From: JABIKK01 sp964622835
GTDB taxonomy: Archaea; Nanobdellota; Nanobdellia; SCGC-AAA011-G17; UBA489
DNA length: 64,000 nt
Direction of reading: 5' to 3'
Assembly: GCA_964622835.1 (NCBI GenBank)
Contig: CAZUSA010000001.1
Coordinates: forward strand, 1 to 64,000
The notes beneath the pieces were generated by a model. That model saw only the letters and a list, made by a program, of their open reading frames with translations. It ran no database searches and was not told the DNA's origin. Made by a program: the position numbers and the translations under genes. Shown piece by piece: positions 52,680 through 62,142 of this stretch; position 1 is the stretch's first letter, and the number at the start of each line of letters is the position of its first letter.

Positions 52680-53218
52680 TGGATCCAAAGAACGATGTTG
52701 AGCGTCTTATTGAAACGTTAATGTTTCAAGAGTGGTCTGAAAAGCATACTAAAGCGTATCTTTCTGATTTTTTTTGTATTTTAGATAAAGAGTCATCTGA
52801 TGATAATATGTGGCAAGTTGATTATTACAATCCAGAAGACGATACGATGACGTCGTTTGAAGTTCCTGCTGATAAGAGAAAGAAGTGTTCTATTAAGCAA
52901 GAGGAATCAAAAGTATTCAAGAAAGAAGCTGATACGGTTGAACAACTTTCTGTAGGTGAAATTACAAAGACAGATGCTGATGTTGTTGATATTGCTCAGG
53001 AAAACTTAAAATTACAACATGCTCATGAGCAACCAACGAAGTCTATTTTAATTTTACAACACAGTAAAGATCATAAGGTTCCTATTTGGAATGTAACATT
53101 AATGACGATGGCCTTAAACATGTTTAACGTAAAAATTAATGCTATTACCGGTGAAGTCTTAGAATCTTCATTAAAGTCTGCTATGTCCTTAAAGCGTGAG
53201 ATGTTGAGTGGCAAATGA
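52676..53218 (+). CDS. Conserved-looking protein of unknown function
   Basis: 180 aa. Acidic N-terminal half (about 1-100), and a C-terminal alpha/beta part (ILILQHSKDHKVPIWNVTLM, then VKINAITGEVLESSL) that resembles a PepSY-like or substrate-binding beta hairpin. Its ATG overlaps the thrS stop and its own stop overlaps xth, so all three form one operon. Function unknown. Confidence 0.6.
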   Translation: MMDPKNDVERLIETLMFQEWSEKHTKAYLSDFFCILDKESSDDNMWQVDYYNPEDDTMTSFEVPADKRKKCSIKQEESKVFKKEADTVEQLSVGEITKTDADVVDIAQENLKLQHAHEQPTKSILILQHSKDHKVPIWNVTLMTMALNMFNVKINAITGEVLESSLKSAMSLKREMLSGK

Positions 53219-53961
53219 AACTTATTTCGTGGAATGTTAATGGTATTCGTGCTGTCTTAAAGAAGGGGTTTCTGGATTTTATAAAAAAGGAAAATCCTGA
53301 TGTGTTATGTATTCAAGAAACAAAGGCACATCCTGATCAAGTGGATATGGTGTTAGACAAGTATGAACATCATTTTTGGAATAGTGCTGAAAAGAAGGGA
53401 TATTCTGGTACTGCTGTCTTTAGTAAAGTAAAACCCATTCAAGTAACGTATGGTGATGGTCCGATGAATGATACAGAAGGTCGTGTTATTACTGTTGAAT
53501 TTAAAGAATTTATTGTAGTCAATGTATACACACCGAATGCAAAGCCTGATTTATCTCGTTTAAAATATCGTCAAGAGTGGGATAAAATATTCTTAAAATA
53601 TTTAAAAGATTTAGAGAAGAAGAAGCCTGTTGTTCTTTGCGGTGATTTGAATGTTGCTCATAAGGCAATTGATTTGGCACGTCCTACGGCAAATACTACA
53701 AGTCCGGGTTTTACTCCTGAAGAACGAAAGGGTATGGATAATTATGTTAAGGCTGGTTTTATTGATACATTTCGTGAGTTTCATAAAGAAGGTGAACATT
53801 ATTCATGGTGGACGTATCGGTTTGGTGCACGTGAACGGAATGTTGGATGGCGTATTGATTATTTCTTAACATCCACTATATTAAAGAAGAAACTAAAGAA
53901 AGCGTTTATCCTTCCTAAAGTGTTAGGCAGTGATCATTGTCCTGTTGGTATTGAATTATAA
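53215..53961 (+). CDS. xth: Exodeoxyribonuclease III / AP endonuclease
   Basis: 248 aa. LISWNVNGIRAVLKKGF start, CIQETKAHPDQV, CGDLNVAHKAIDL, GWRIDYFLTS and GSDHCPVGIEL end cover the metal and catalytic residues (Asn, Glu, Asp, His). Cuts DNA at abasic sites. Convergent with nth, giving a base-excision repair pair. Confidence 0.95.
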   Translation: MKLISWNVNGIRAVLKKGFLDFIKKENPDVLCIQETKAHPDQVDMVLDKYEHHFWNSAEKKGYSGTAVFSKVKPIQVTYGDGPMNDTEGRVITVEFKEFIVVNVYTPNAKPDLSRLKYRQEWDKIFLKYLKDLEKKKPVVLCGDLNVAHKAIDLARPTANTTSPGFTPEERKGMDNYVKAGFIDTFREFHKEGEHYSWWTYRFGARERNVGWRIDYFLTSTILKKKLKKAFILPKVLGSDHCPVGIEL

Positions 53962-54603
53962 TTATTTTTTCTTTGTCACACCTTGTTGTGGACATATCTT
54001 GTTAAGAAAACATGTTGAACATATGGGTGTTGGTGCTTTACATAGTGCTCGTCCATGATCGACAAGGACATGGTTAACAAACCACCAATGTTTTTTTTCT
54101 AGTTTCTGTAATAAGTCTTGTTCTACTTTATCTGGATTGGTGTGATGTGTCCATCCAAGTCTATAGGCAATACGTTTCACGTGTGTATCCACGGCTATAC
54201 CTTCTACTTTTCCGTAGGCTTTACTTAAGACAATGTTTGCTGTTTTTCGTGCGACACCATGTAGACTGATTAATTCTTTCATGGTATCAGGTACATTGTT
54301 ATTGAATTCATCAACAATCAATGCACCTGTTTTCTTGATGTTTTTTGCTTTGTTATGATAAAACCCTGTTGATTTAATATATCGTTCAAGTTCTTTGATG
54401 TCTGTTGTTGCGTAGTCTTTTGCTGTTTTGTATCGTTTGAACAATGCTGGTGTTACTGTGTTGACTCTTTTGTCTGTACACTGTGCCGATAAGATCGTTG
54501 CAACAAGCATTTGCAGTGGATTTTTGTAATGTAAAGAAGGCTGCTTTGCAGGATAGTGTTTATCTAACAAGTCTATTGTTTTCTTTAATGGCGCTGGTTT
54601 CAT
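53962..54603 (-). CDS. nth: Endonuclease III, DNA glycosylase/AP lyase
   Basis: 213 aa. Helix-hairpin-helix LISLHGVARKTANIVL with catalytic Lys, the Asp in AVDTHVKRI, and the [4Fe-4S] loop C-x6-C-x2-C-x5-C (CKAPTPICSTCFLNKIC). Removes oxidised pyrimidines. Ends 1 nt past xth. Confidence 0.95.
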   Translation of the reverse strand: MKPAPLKKTIDLLDKHYPAKQPSLHYKNPLQMLVATILSAQCTDKRVNTVTPALFKRYKTAKDYATTDIKELERYIKSTGFYHNKAKNIKKTGALIVDEFNNNVPDTMKELISLHGVARKTANIVLSKAYGKVEGIAVDTHVKRIAYRLGWTHHTNPDKVEQDLLQKLEKKHWWFVNHVLVDHGRALCKAPTPICSTCFLNKICPQQGVTKKK

Positions 54604-54638
54604 AGATTGAACACTGTTCGTCTTGTTGATAAGTGTTA

Positions 54639-55319
54639 CTAGTTATTACTAGCTATACCAAAAGGAAGTATCCCTTGGGAACGCTCAAAAGAAAGATCAG
54701 GTATTTCTCTAGAATATTGTTCTCTAAAAATTCGAGCAACTTCTTTAGCAAGTGCTGTAGCTTTTTTTTCTGGAGAATCATGTTTTCTTGATTGGAAGGG
54801 TAGTCTCGCTAATGCATCAAGATCACAATCATGAGTTTTATGATGGTAATCATATTCACGTCCTGAAACAAATCTGTGTGGTTGTGTGGCAATAGCAACA
54901 CTCAAATCAGTAATGACATCATCATCAATTGCTTCAAGACGTTCACGGAAATGTTCTCCCTTATGAGGGTTTAATTGGTGATAGCGATGAACTACGGCGT
55001 CAGACAAGTCACTATCTCGTTCTCGACAAAAAGCTGTAGATTTATTAACGACAGCAAAACCTACACGGGCTACTTGGGAAAAGAATTCGTATCTATTTTC
55101 TGATGTAAGTTGGCCAAAAGGTACTCTCCCTTGTGCGCGAGCAATGCGTAATCCAACTTCGATAGCTTCTGTTTCTTTAAAATCTAAAAATCCATAAAGA
55201 CCAGCAAGAGGTGTTTCAACAAGACCATCATAAAGAGGTTCAAGAACCTTAGTATCACCGCCACCAGTGGCCATAACAAGATCAATGGTTGGTTTAGGTC
55301 GTTTAATTGTTGGCTGCAT
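54639..55319 (-). CDS. Unrecognised soluble protein
   Basis: 226 aa, no signal. Starts with a beta strand and Gly-rich turn (IDLVMATGGGDTKVLEPLYD), then helices; His/Asp-rich middle (YDYHHKTHDCDLDAL). Could be an enzyme but no motif is convincing. First of three leftward orphan genes, each with its own TATA box, so not an operon. Confidence 0.55.
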   Translation of the reverse strand: MQPTIKRPKPTIDLVMATGGGDTKVLEPLYDGLVETPLAGLYGFLDFKETEAIEVGLRIARAQGRVPFGQLTSENRYEFFSQVARVGFAVVNKSTAFCRERDSDLSDAVVHRYHQLNPHKGEHFRERLEAIDDDVITDLSVAIATQPHRFVSGREYDYHHKTHDCDLDALARLPFQSRKHDSPEKKATALAKEVARIFREQYSREIPDLSFERSQGILPFGIASNN

Positions 55320-55396
55320 ACGTCAGGTACTGTATAACTATATTTAAATCTTTCTATTAATTGTAACTAAGGAGTAGTGGAAATATAATAATATAT

Positions 55397-55867
55397 CTAA
55401 TCCCAACGAACGTTAACAACTGCTCGAAGTGCATCCAATTTATTATCGGGATCCTTAAAGGAAAAATAAGGAAACGTATGGGCTTGTCCATTTACTACTC
55501 TTTCTTTCAAATGAGACAGATCATACACAGCAAATGCCATATCTTCTCCCCTATCAAGATAATCATCTAAGCCATGGTCAGCATTATGATAAATACCAAC
55601 AAGGCCAGGATTTTGGGGATGATCAACGGCACAACAGTCCATATCATTTCTTCTTGAGAACTCTTCACGATGGAAGGTACCTGTTGTTAAAACAAGAGGT
55701 ATTAGTTCAGCCTTAAAAGCACTATATCCGAATTGAGGACCAAACAAGCCACGTGGAGTGAGTTTCTCTCTAAGAATATCTTGTCGTGTAACAGCATAGC
55801 CATCAGCTTTGTTAAAATCAATGGCAAATGGGCGTATTCTTGGCATTGTATTGAGTATTATCTGCAT
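55397..55867 (-). CDS. Unrecognised soluble protein
   Basis: 156 aa. TTTTATAAAG is about 25 nt before the ATG at 55867. Mixed alpha/beta, with MDCCAVDHPQNPGL and HNADHGLDDYLDRGEDM in the middle. No family recognised; Arg/Asp/His-rich composition like its neighbours. Confidence 0.55.
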   Translation of the reverse strand: MQIILNTMPRIRPFAIDFNKADGYAVTRQDILREKLTPRGLFGPQFGYSAFKAELIPLVLTTGTFHREEFSRRNDMDCCAVDHPQNPGLVGIYHNADHGLDDYLDRGEDMAFAVYDLSHLKERVVNGQAHTFPYFSFKDPDNKLDALRAVVNVRWD

Positions 55868-55936
55868 CTACAATCACCAAACCCCTTTATAAAACCATCT
55901 ATTTATCGTAACTGAATAGTAGTATAAAATAGAAGA

Positions 55937-56305
55937 TCATGGACGAAATGATGGCGGCATAAGTTCCCATTTGCTCCTAGAAGCACGATAGTTCACTTGC
56001 ACTCGTTCTGAAAGACCATCTTCAGGTGGAACATATCGTAATAATTGTACATGAAGATCGTCAGCAAGAGGTACACGACCACCCCATCGTTCATGAAGTG
56101 TAAGCATTCCCGCATTTTCATGGAGTGTTCTTTCTAAAGGATAATCCCCTCCAACACGCAATAAACAAGACGGTGGCCCTTCATCACTTGTAGGAGAAAT
56201 ACTAGCAACATTAGCAATAACAAGTTGTTTTGTAGTCAAATGTCTAAAGGTTACCTGGTCTCCAGGAACATACATTTTCCAAATACCTATTCTGTTGCTT
56301 GCCAT
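55937..56305 (-). CDS. Unrecognised soluble beta-rich protein
   Basis: 122 aa; TATA TTTATAAA about 28 nt before the ATG at 56305. Beta-rich start (MYVPGDQVTFRHLTTKQLVI) resembles an ASCH/PUA-like or SH3-like barrel, but this is only an impression. No family can be named. Confidence 0.5.
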   Translation of the reverse strand: MASNRIGIWKMYVPGDQVTFRHLTTKQLVIANVASISPTSDEGPPSCLLRVGGDYPLERTLHENAGMLTLHERWGGRVPLADDLHVQLLRYVPPEDGLSERVQVNYRASRSKWELMPPSFRP

Positions 56306-56349
56306 AATTTCCGAAGTGTCAAATATTCAATTTATAAAACTTACGCTAC

Positions 56350-57081
56350 TCATTGAAAACGTGATAACGCTTCTTCTTCCATAAAGTGTAATGCACCGGG
56401 AATAATGAAACATTGCGGATTTGTTTGTAAGGTAACAGCATTTGCAGCACCAACATGTATTTCTTGTTTTCCACTACCAAGACCACCACACACAATAACT
56501 TCTGTATCAGGTTTTAATCCACAACGAATGAAGTAATCTAATCCATCTCGTGCAGTCATGAAGGTAATAGTTCCATTGATATTTTTTAGATCTAATAATA
56601 CTAACGTGTGCAAACCAATCTCTTTATTTTTAATCATAAAATCATAGGTACTCGTAACATCAGTGTTTTCTTCAGGAACAGTTACTGTTCTTCCAAATTT
56701 ATACAAGCTTAATCCTGTACTACCCACTGTTGTTAAGATACTTGCATTGTCTATGACTGTTGTTTGCACATCATGTTTGTTCGCCCGCGTTAACAAATCA
56801 ACGTGTGTCGTAGCACCTAATGGACTACCAACAATAAGTAAAGCAATATTTTTGTTTTGTGCTGGTGTAATCAGTTCTTCATCAGCTTGTGTTTCTAAAA
56901 AGTCACGATCAACAGGAGTAATAGTAACCCCATATGCTTGTTCTAAAGCAGCATGATCATAGTCTACTAATTGACTGGTGTAGGCTTCTAAGTACACTTT
57001 ATCACATTTCTTAAGGCAATTTAAGCCTTGTAGAGTAATGTCTTGGGGTGTCCCTAGTCCTATGCCGATGAGGTATAACAT
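56350..57081 (-). CDS. dphB: Diphthine synthase
   Basis: 243 aa from the ATG at 57081; TATA-like ATTTAAACG (about 57108) is 27 nt away, so a longer start is unlikely. MLYLIGIGLGTPQDITLQGL start, VGSPLGATTHVDLLTRA, and the tetrapyrrole-methylase-like fold are typical of archaeal DphB. Methylates the eEF2 histidine intermediate on the way to diphthamide. The amidation step may be done by the fusion at 59550. Confidence 0.93.
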   Translation of the reverse strand: MLYLIGIGLGTPQDITLQGLNCLKKCDKVYLEAYTSQLVDYDHAALEQAYGVTITPVDRDFLETQADEELITPAQNKNIALLIVGSPLGATTHVDLLTRANKHDVQTTVIDNASILTTVGSTGLSLYKFGRTVTVPEENTDVTSTYDFMIKNKEIGLHTLVLLDLKNINGTITFMTARDGLDYFIRCGLKPDTEVIVCGGLGSGKQEIHVGAANAVTLQTNPQCFIIPGALHFMEEEALSRFQ

Positions 57082-57106
57082 TCCAAAAGGCTTCAAAAAG
57101 TGTTAT

Positions 57107-58588
57107 TTAAACGTGTCGATACGTTGTTCGTGTACTTTTGACAGTACCAACAACACTGCGTAACATATGTCCTGTTACTTCAAGATCATACCATTGGTGT
57201 AATGGTAGTCGTTCTTTTACACCAACAATTAAGGGATAACTACCCATTTGTCGTCCAAACGTGTGATTCCCATCGTGAACTTCCATGTAGACATTTTTCA
57301 TAACGGTTCCAAGAGGTACTAATCGTTTCAATAAAGGTACATCTATGGTTTTCCGTATGGTGTTTCGCCATTGCCAATAGCGTGCTTTATTTTTTCGTAA
57401 GAATTTTCTTCCTGTTGCTTCCATTGCTGTTCCTGGTAACGGCGTCACTTGTCGTATGTTTATACGTCGTAGTAAAAGATTCTCATCAACAATTTTGTTA
57501 AGGTATTCTAGGTTGAGTTCTCCTGTTTTTTTTGATTCTCCTTTTAATCCAAAGACAATGTTAATACCTGGTAATAAATAGTGCATACCATTAGGTCCTC
57601 GTTTATTGCCAAATTCATTGATCATACGTATGGCTTTTAATGCAATTGCTGGTGATGTGTTTAATGTATTTTGTTTGACAACGTCCATGTCAAAGCTTTC
57701 TACGCCAAAGGCTGCAACGTTTCCTTCTGTACAATGTTTAACAACGAGTTTTGTTCGTTCTTCATTGACCATGGAGGGTATGACATTATCAATGTGTAAT
57801 GTGTGTAAGCCTAAACTACTCTGCCGCCCAATAGGCTTCAATAGTTGTTCTATGGCTTTGGGATCGCCACCGTTGTAACTGAAGAAGCATGCTTGTTTGC
57901 CTAATCGTATGTGACGTTGGTTTAATGTAACAAACGCTTTGATTTCTTTATGAATATCAGTGTGTTTTCTCCATGAAACACGTGCTTTCAATGGTTCTGT
58001 ACAGAAACTACATTTGCCCATGGCACATCCACGTCCTGTTTCTATTTCGATCATGGCTGGCCAAGGTATTTGTTTGACAATGTCTACTCCTTGTAAGGCA
58101 AAGGGTTCAAGATCACCGTACTCGGTAAACACTTCAGGTAATTGTTCATCAAATAACGTACTCGTTATACGTTCGGCAGTTCTTCCACCTTCTAATTGTG
58201 TTCCTGTACTGACAACAGGCCCGTACAAGACTGTTCTCGCTTTAACATGGGGCAAAAATGTCTTTAATTCTTGTATTGTTCCAGGTAATGCACTGAGATA
58301 TTTTCCTGGTGTTTGTATGCCAACAACACAGTATAATGTTTTTGTAGAAGCTAATATTTCTTTAATGTTTTCACGCGTTCGATGAGCGATGGCAATATTT
58401 GTTTTTTGTTGTTTCTTTTCTTTGTTCTTATATTGTAAAAAAAATCGAAGATCATCGATGGTTATGTAATTAACCTTTCCTTTAAGAGAACCTGCAAGAT
58501 AGCGTGGATGCACACCTACATATGGTGGAACACCAAGACCTGCTGGTTCATCCGTGTAACAATCCAAGATGGTATCAGGATAGATCAT
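57107..58588 (-). CDS. Radical SAM protein of the archaeal COG1031 type
   Basis: 493 aa from the ATG at 58588. The start DCYTDEPAGLGVPPYVGVHP is the mark of this archaeal family. The cluster motif is GRGCAMGKCSFCTEP, a C-x4-C-x2-C variant of the usual Cx3Cx2C; the codons are clear. GFKPLxP-like and QVTPLPGTAM segments follow. Function is unknown for the family; co-located with dphB and a membrane protein. Confidence 0.82.
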   Translation of the reverse strand: MIYPDTILDCYTDEPAGLGVPPYVGVHPRYLAGSLKGKVNYITIDDLRFFLQYKNKEKKQQKTNIAIAHRTRENIKEILASTKTLYCVVGIQTPGKYLSALPGTIQELKTFLPHVKARTVLYGPVVSTGTQLEGGRTAERITSTLFDEQLPEVFTEYGDLEPFALQGVDIVKQIPWPAMIEIETGRGCAMGKCSFCTEPLKARVSWRKHTDIHKEIKAFVTLNQRHIRLGKQACFFSYNGGDPKAIEQLLKPIGRQSSLGLHTLHIDNVIPSMVNEERTKLVVKHCTEGNVAAFGVESFDMDVVKQNTLNTSPAIALKAIRMINEFGNKRGPNGMHYLLPGINIVFGLKGESKKTGELNLEYLNKIVDENLLLRRINIRQVTPLPGTAMEATGRKFLRKNKARYWQWRNTIRKTIDVPLLKRLVPLGTVMKNVYMEVHDGNHTFGRQMGSYPLIVGVKERLPLHQWYDLEVTGHMLRSVVGTVKSTRTTYRHV

Positions 58589-59102
58589 GCACAGAGCATG
58601 CACAGGTTAGTTTATAAGCATATGCGAGAGCAAAGCCCGCTCCAAGTGCAAGTGGATAGTTTCCATTAATAAATGTATGAATGGTTAACAAAAAGATTAA
58701 TGCATAGGGTACAGCAAAGACAAAAATGATACTATGTAATTGCGGTTTTTTATGAAAGAGACTAACATGCAACATTCCATACACAAACATCAGTGATGCT
58801 ATAACAACGGCTGTTGCATTTGCAGTAAAGGCTAAGATTATTGCAAAGAGTAAGTAGGGTGGTGTTGATGTGTACATTGCTAAAAGAATACCTAAAAAGG
58901 CTACAAAAAAGAGGGGTACGGTTACTGTTGTTAATCCCATAAAGAGTAATGTTAAACTAAGTAATAAGAAAACAAGTGCTTTTACTTTAAGAAAATAGGG
59001 TATGCCACTAGTTAATTCTTCTGGTGCTATTTTTGTTAGGAAATATCCAATGAATAATCCAAAGATAACATACAATGGTAAGAGTATTATCTGTTCAAGC
59101 AT
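58575..59102 (-). CDS. Polytopic membrane protein
   Basis: 175 aa, five to six membrane helices with few charged residues, ending in a cytosolic TCACSVHDLS. No family recognised. Overlaps the radical SAM start by 14 nt, so likely one operon. Confidence 0.6.
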   Translation of the reverse strand: MLEQIILLPLYVIFGLFIGYFLTKIAPEELTSGIPYFLKVKALVFLLLSLTLLFMGLTTVTVPLFFVAFLGILLAMYTSTPPYLLFAIILAFTANATAVVIASLMFVYGMLHVSLFHKKPQLHSIIFVFAVPYALIFLLTIHTFINGNYPLALGAGFALAYAYKLTCACSVHDLS

Positions 59103-59124
59103 AGATTTTAACTAAAAAAGAAAT

Positions 59125-59493
59125 TTAAAAGCCTTTAGTATGTTTTGAGGTAATTCGCATAAATCCACCCTTACTTTCACCAATTTTTTTTGCAACAGCA
59201 GGAGAAGGTGTTTGTACCAAAAGTAAATGAAGATCACTTCTTCTACGAGCAGTAGCATCAAGCATTGCACGAGCAAAACCTAATTCACTCCTATGACGTG
59301 CATCTGCAGGATCACCATTCATACTACCAAGTATTGCATCAACCTCTGCAACATCATCAAATATTTGAAATCCATAGGGAAGAAAGGAACCCTTTGTTGG
59401 AGAATCCTTTACAGCAGTATAGTGAGCAAGATCTACATGCCCTAATGATTCATTCCTACAATTGCCCATGCGTATGTATGTTTGCCAAGTCAT
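59125..59493 (-). CDS. Unrecognised soluble protein
   Basis: 122 aa from the ATG at 59493; TATA CTTTATAAG (about 59520) lies 27 nt upstream, ruling out the longer hydrophobic start. Alpha/beta, with Arg-rich helix (ARAMLDATARRRSDLHLLLV). No family recognised. Confidence 0.5.
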   Translation of the reverse strand: MTWQTYIRMGNCRNESLGHVDLAHYTAVKDSPTKGSFLPYGFQIFDDVAEVDAILGSMNGDPADARHRSELGFARAMLDATARRRSDLHLLLVQTPSPAVAKKIGESKGGFMRITSKHTKGF

Positions 59494-59549
59494 AAGACCA
59501 AAACAATCAAAAAGTAGGCTTATAAAGGTTATGTTCAAGTAGCTATTCC

Positions 59550-61622
59550 ATGTGTGGTATTATTGGTAGTTTGGAACGAAGCAATCATGAAAAAGAAGCT
59601 ACAATAGCATTAGCTCGTATTGCGTATCGTGGTAAAGATGCGCAACAGACGAAGAGTACAACAACAAGTACGTTTGCTCATTGTTTACATGCTATTGTTG
59701 GTAATGCACCGCAACCCTTAGTGCATAATGAATGGATCTTTGGTGCTAATTGTGAAATTTATAATTGGAAGGAACTCAAAGAACAATACAATCTTGCAGG
59801 TGATAATGATGCTGAAATACTCTTTAGTTTGTTACAACTACAAGAAACCCTTACTGAAGATGCTCTTAATGCGTTGTTTAAAGAAATAGATGGTGTCTTT
59901 GCTTTTTTCTTGCATAATACTAAAGAAAACTACACAATTCTTGCACGTGATAGTTTAGGCATAAAACCCTTATGGTTTGCTAATACAGATGGGTTACTCT
60001 TTGCATCGGAACGAAAGGCTATTGCTTCTGAAACGGTTGAACCTGAAGAGTTGAATCCACGTAAAATTATCAAGTATGATCATAGTACCAAAGAAGTAAT
60101 GTTGTGGCATCAAACATTTTTTACGATCACACACAATCCATCATATAATAATACAGAAGGAAAGAAAGAACTCGAAACATTACTTACTACTGCAGTAACG
60201 AAAAGAATTCCTCAAAAGAAGTTGGGTATTTTATTTTCTGGTGGATTCGATTCAACAATGCTTGCATGGATGCTAACACAACAAAAGATTCCGTTTACTG
60301 CATATATGACGCTTGCTGAAGGCAAAGAGAATGAACAAGAAAATGCTGAGCGTATTGCTAAAGAGTTAGATTTCCCGTTAACGATTATTCCTGTTACGGA
60401 AGAAAGATTAAAAGCAGCATTACCTACTATTATTACAACGATTGAATCTGCTGATCCTATTAAGGTTGAAGTGGGTGCGGTTATGTATTTTGCATTAGAA
60501 GAAGCAAAGAAAGACAACATTAAGGTTATTTTTTCTGGTGTTGGTGCGGATGATTTGTTTATGGGCTATGGTCGTATGCATAATCATCAAAATGGTAGTT
60601 TAGATTCCTTATCGAGTTTAAGAAAACTCTATGAGAAGGATTTGTATCGTGATGATGTTTTGACGATGGCACAGAGTATTGAATTACGTTTACCTTACTT
60701 GGATAAGACATTAGTTCAAGCGTGTTTGAACATTCCAAACGAATACAAGACAGGCGAAGTTCCCAAGTCATTACTACGCACTATTGCAATAGAGATGGGA
60801 ATGCCGGAATCATTAACAACGTTAAAACGTAATGCCGCTCAGTATAGTAGTGGTCTCGGTCGGTTAGCAAAGAAATTGGTAAAGAAGGAGTACAAAGGAA
60901 CCTATTATGGTACCATCTTAGGAAGAGCAAATAGTAAACTCGGTGTATTATTTTCTTCAGGAAAGGACAGTGTCTACGCCTTACACATCCAACAGCGGTT
61001 ACAATATGAAACAGCATGTTTGATTACGATGGATAGCCACAATAAGGATTCATTTATGTTTCATACGCCAGCGATTGAACGTGCGGAAATACAGGCTGAA
61101 TCATTAGGTATTCCGTTAATTCTTGAAAAAACGCAGGGTGAGGAAGAAAAGGAGCTTGCTGATTTAGAACGGGCAATGCAACGGGCGAAGGATGAGTATA
61201 AGATCCAAGGTATTGTTACAGGAGCAATCTTTTCTAATTATCAACGAACACGTATTGAAGAGTTGTGTGATCAATTAAATCTTAAATGCTATTCTCCGTT
61301 GTGGCACATGGATCAACATACTGAGTTAAAGAACTTACTGAAAGAAGGGTTTAAGATTGTTATGACGAAAGTTGCTGCAGATGGATTAGACAGTTCGTGG
61401 TTAAACAAAGTAATGACTGAAGAAACGATTACACAGTTACAAGAAGTTGAAAAGAAAGTAGGTATCAATGTTGCTGGTGAGGGTGGAGAGTTTGAAACGT
61501 TTGTATTAGATGCTCCGTTATTCAATAATGTGTTAACGATTACGAAGTCTTCTATTGAGGAAGATACAGATGGTGCGGCAACATTAATCATTGAATCCTT
61601 GGAATCAAAAAAGAAAGATTAA
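59550..61622 (+). CDS. Fusion: glutamine-dependent asparagine synthetase-like + diphthine-ammonia ligase (Dph6)
   Basis: 690 aa with three parts. 1-190: class II glutamine amidotransferase with N-terminal MCGIIG (Cys2 nucleophile), YRGKD, NCEIYN and ARDSLGIKPLWF. 220-450: asparagine-synthetase PP-loop domain with FSGGFDST (229-236) and SGVGADDLFMGY. 461-690: Dph6/ATP_bind_4 domain with a second PP-loop SSGKDS (469-474) and GEGGEFETFVLD (643-654), the Dph6 signature. The glutaminase could supply ammonia for amidating diphthine on eEF2. RGPD is altered to RGKD and NGE to NCE, so asparagine-making activity is uncertain. Confidence 0.88.
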   Translation: MCGIIGSLERSNHEKEATIALARIAYRGKDAQQTKSTTTSTFAHCLHAIVGNAPQPLVHNEWIFGANCEIYNWKELKEQYNLAGDNDAEILFSLLQLQETLTEDALNALFKEIDGVFAFFLHNTKENYTILARDSLGIKPLWFANTDGLLFASERKAIASETVEPEELNPRKIIKYDHSTKEVMLWHQTFFTITHNPSYNNTEGKKELETLLTTAVTKRIPQKKLGILFSGGFDSTMLAWMLTQQKIPFTAYMTLAEGKENEQENAERIAKELDFPLTIIPVTEERLKAALPTIITTIESADPIKVEVGAVMYFALEEAKKDNIKVIFSGVGADDLFMGYGRMHNHQNGSLDSLSSLRKLYEKDLYRDDVLTMAQSIELRLPYLDKTLVQACLNIPNEYKTGEVPKSLLRTIAIEMGMPESLTTLKRNAAQYSSGLGRLAKKLVKKEYKGTYYGTILGRANSKLGVLFSSGKDSVYALHIQQRLQYETACLITMDSHNKDSFMFHTPAIERAEIQAESLGIPLILEKTQGEEEKELADLERAMQRAKDEYKIQGIVTGAIFSNYQRTRIEELCDQLNLKCYSPLWHMDQHTELKNLLKEGFKIVMTKVAADGLDSSWLNKVMTEETITQLQEVEKKVGINVAGEGGEFETFVLDAPLFNNVLTITKSSIEEDTDGAATLIIESLESKKKD

Positions 61623-61648
61623 TAATAGTTCTTCATACTACCACATAT

Positions 61649-61801
61649 ATGGTTATGATTATTAATGTTACGTGTACTAAATGTGGTAAAAGTCAAAATA
61701 TGGAGATTAGAAATCCTCAGATGACTGCGTTTGATAAGCCTAATCTTAAAGGTAAACGTAAGAAATGCGTATGGTGTGAGAAGTCCTTTAAACTGTTATA
61801 A
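61649..61801 (+). CDS. Small zinc-ribbon protein (50 aa)
   Basis: VTCTKCGKSQNME and KKCVWCEKSFKLL give two CxxC pairs about 30 residues apart, a zinc ribbon. An alternative ATG lies 6 nt later in frame. Ends 1 nt before the convergent ferredoxin stop. Probably nucleic-acid binding; family not recognised. Confidence 0.65.
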   Translation: MVMIINVTCTKCGKSQNMEIRNPQMTAFDKPNLKGKRKKCVWCEKSFKLL

Positions 61802-62059
61802 TTAAGATTGTTCTATAACAACGGTTCCAGAAATTATTTTTGCTTGGCAACAAAGGCGTTGATTATCTTCAAGGTTCATGCCTTCTTCTGCTTCGTTTTT
61901 TGGTGAAAGGTTTTCCATACCGTCAACAACAACTACTTTACACGTCCCACATCGACCATGTCGACAGCCAAAGCGTACACCCAATTGATCTGCTGCTGGT
62001 TGTATTGCGTCACCGTCAATAACATCTGCTGATGCATTTTCTTTTGTGAGTGTTGCCAT
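61802..62059 (-). CDS. [2Fe-2S] ferredoxin
   Basis: 85 aa from the ATG at 62059. Plant/adrenodoxin-type cluster: FGCRHGRCGTCKV (C-x4-C-x2-C) and a fourth Cys in LCCQAKI. Small electron carrier; partner could be the ferredoxin reductase-type flavoprotein at 23844, which has no own cluster. Confidence 0.92.
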   Translation of the reverse strand: MATLTKENASADVIDGDAIQPAADQLGVRFGCRHGRCGTCKVVVVDGMENLSPKNEAEEGMNLEDNQRLCCQAKIISGTVVIEQS

Positions 62060-62142
62060 GTATTTTTGGGAGAAAAGAGCTTTATTAAGATTTGCTTTTA
62101 CGTTTTCAATACGTTTATAAAACAACTATCTACCATAATGAA

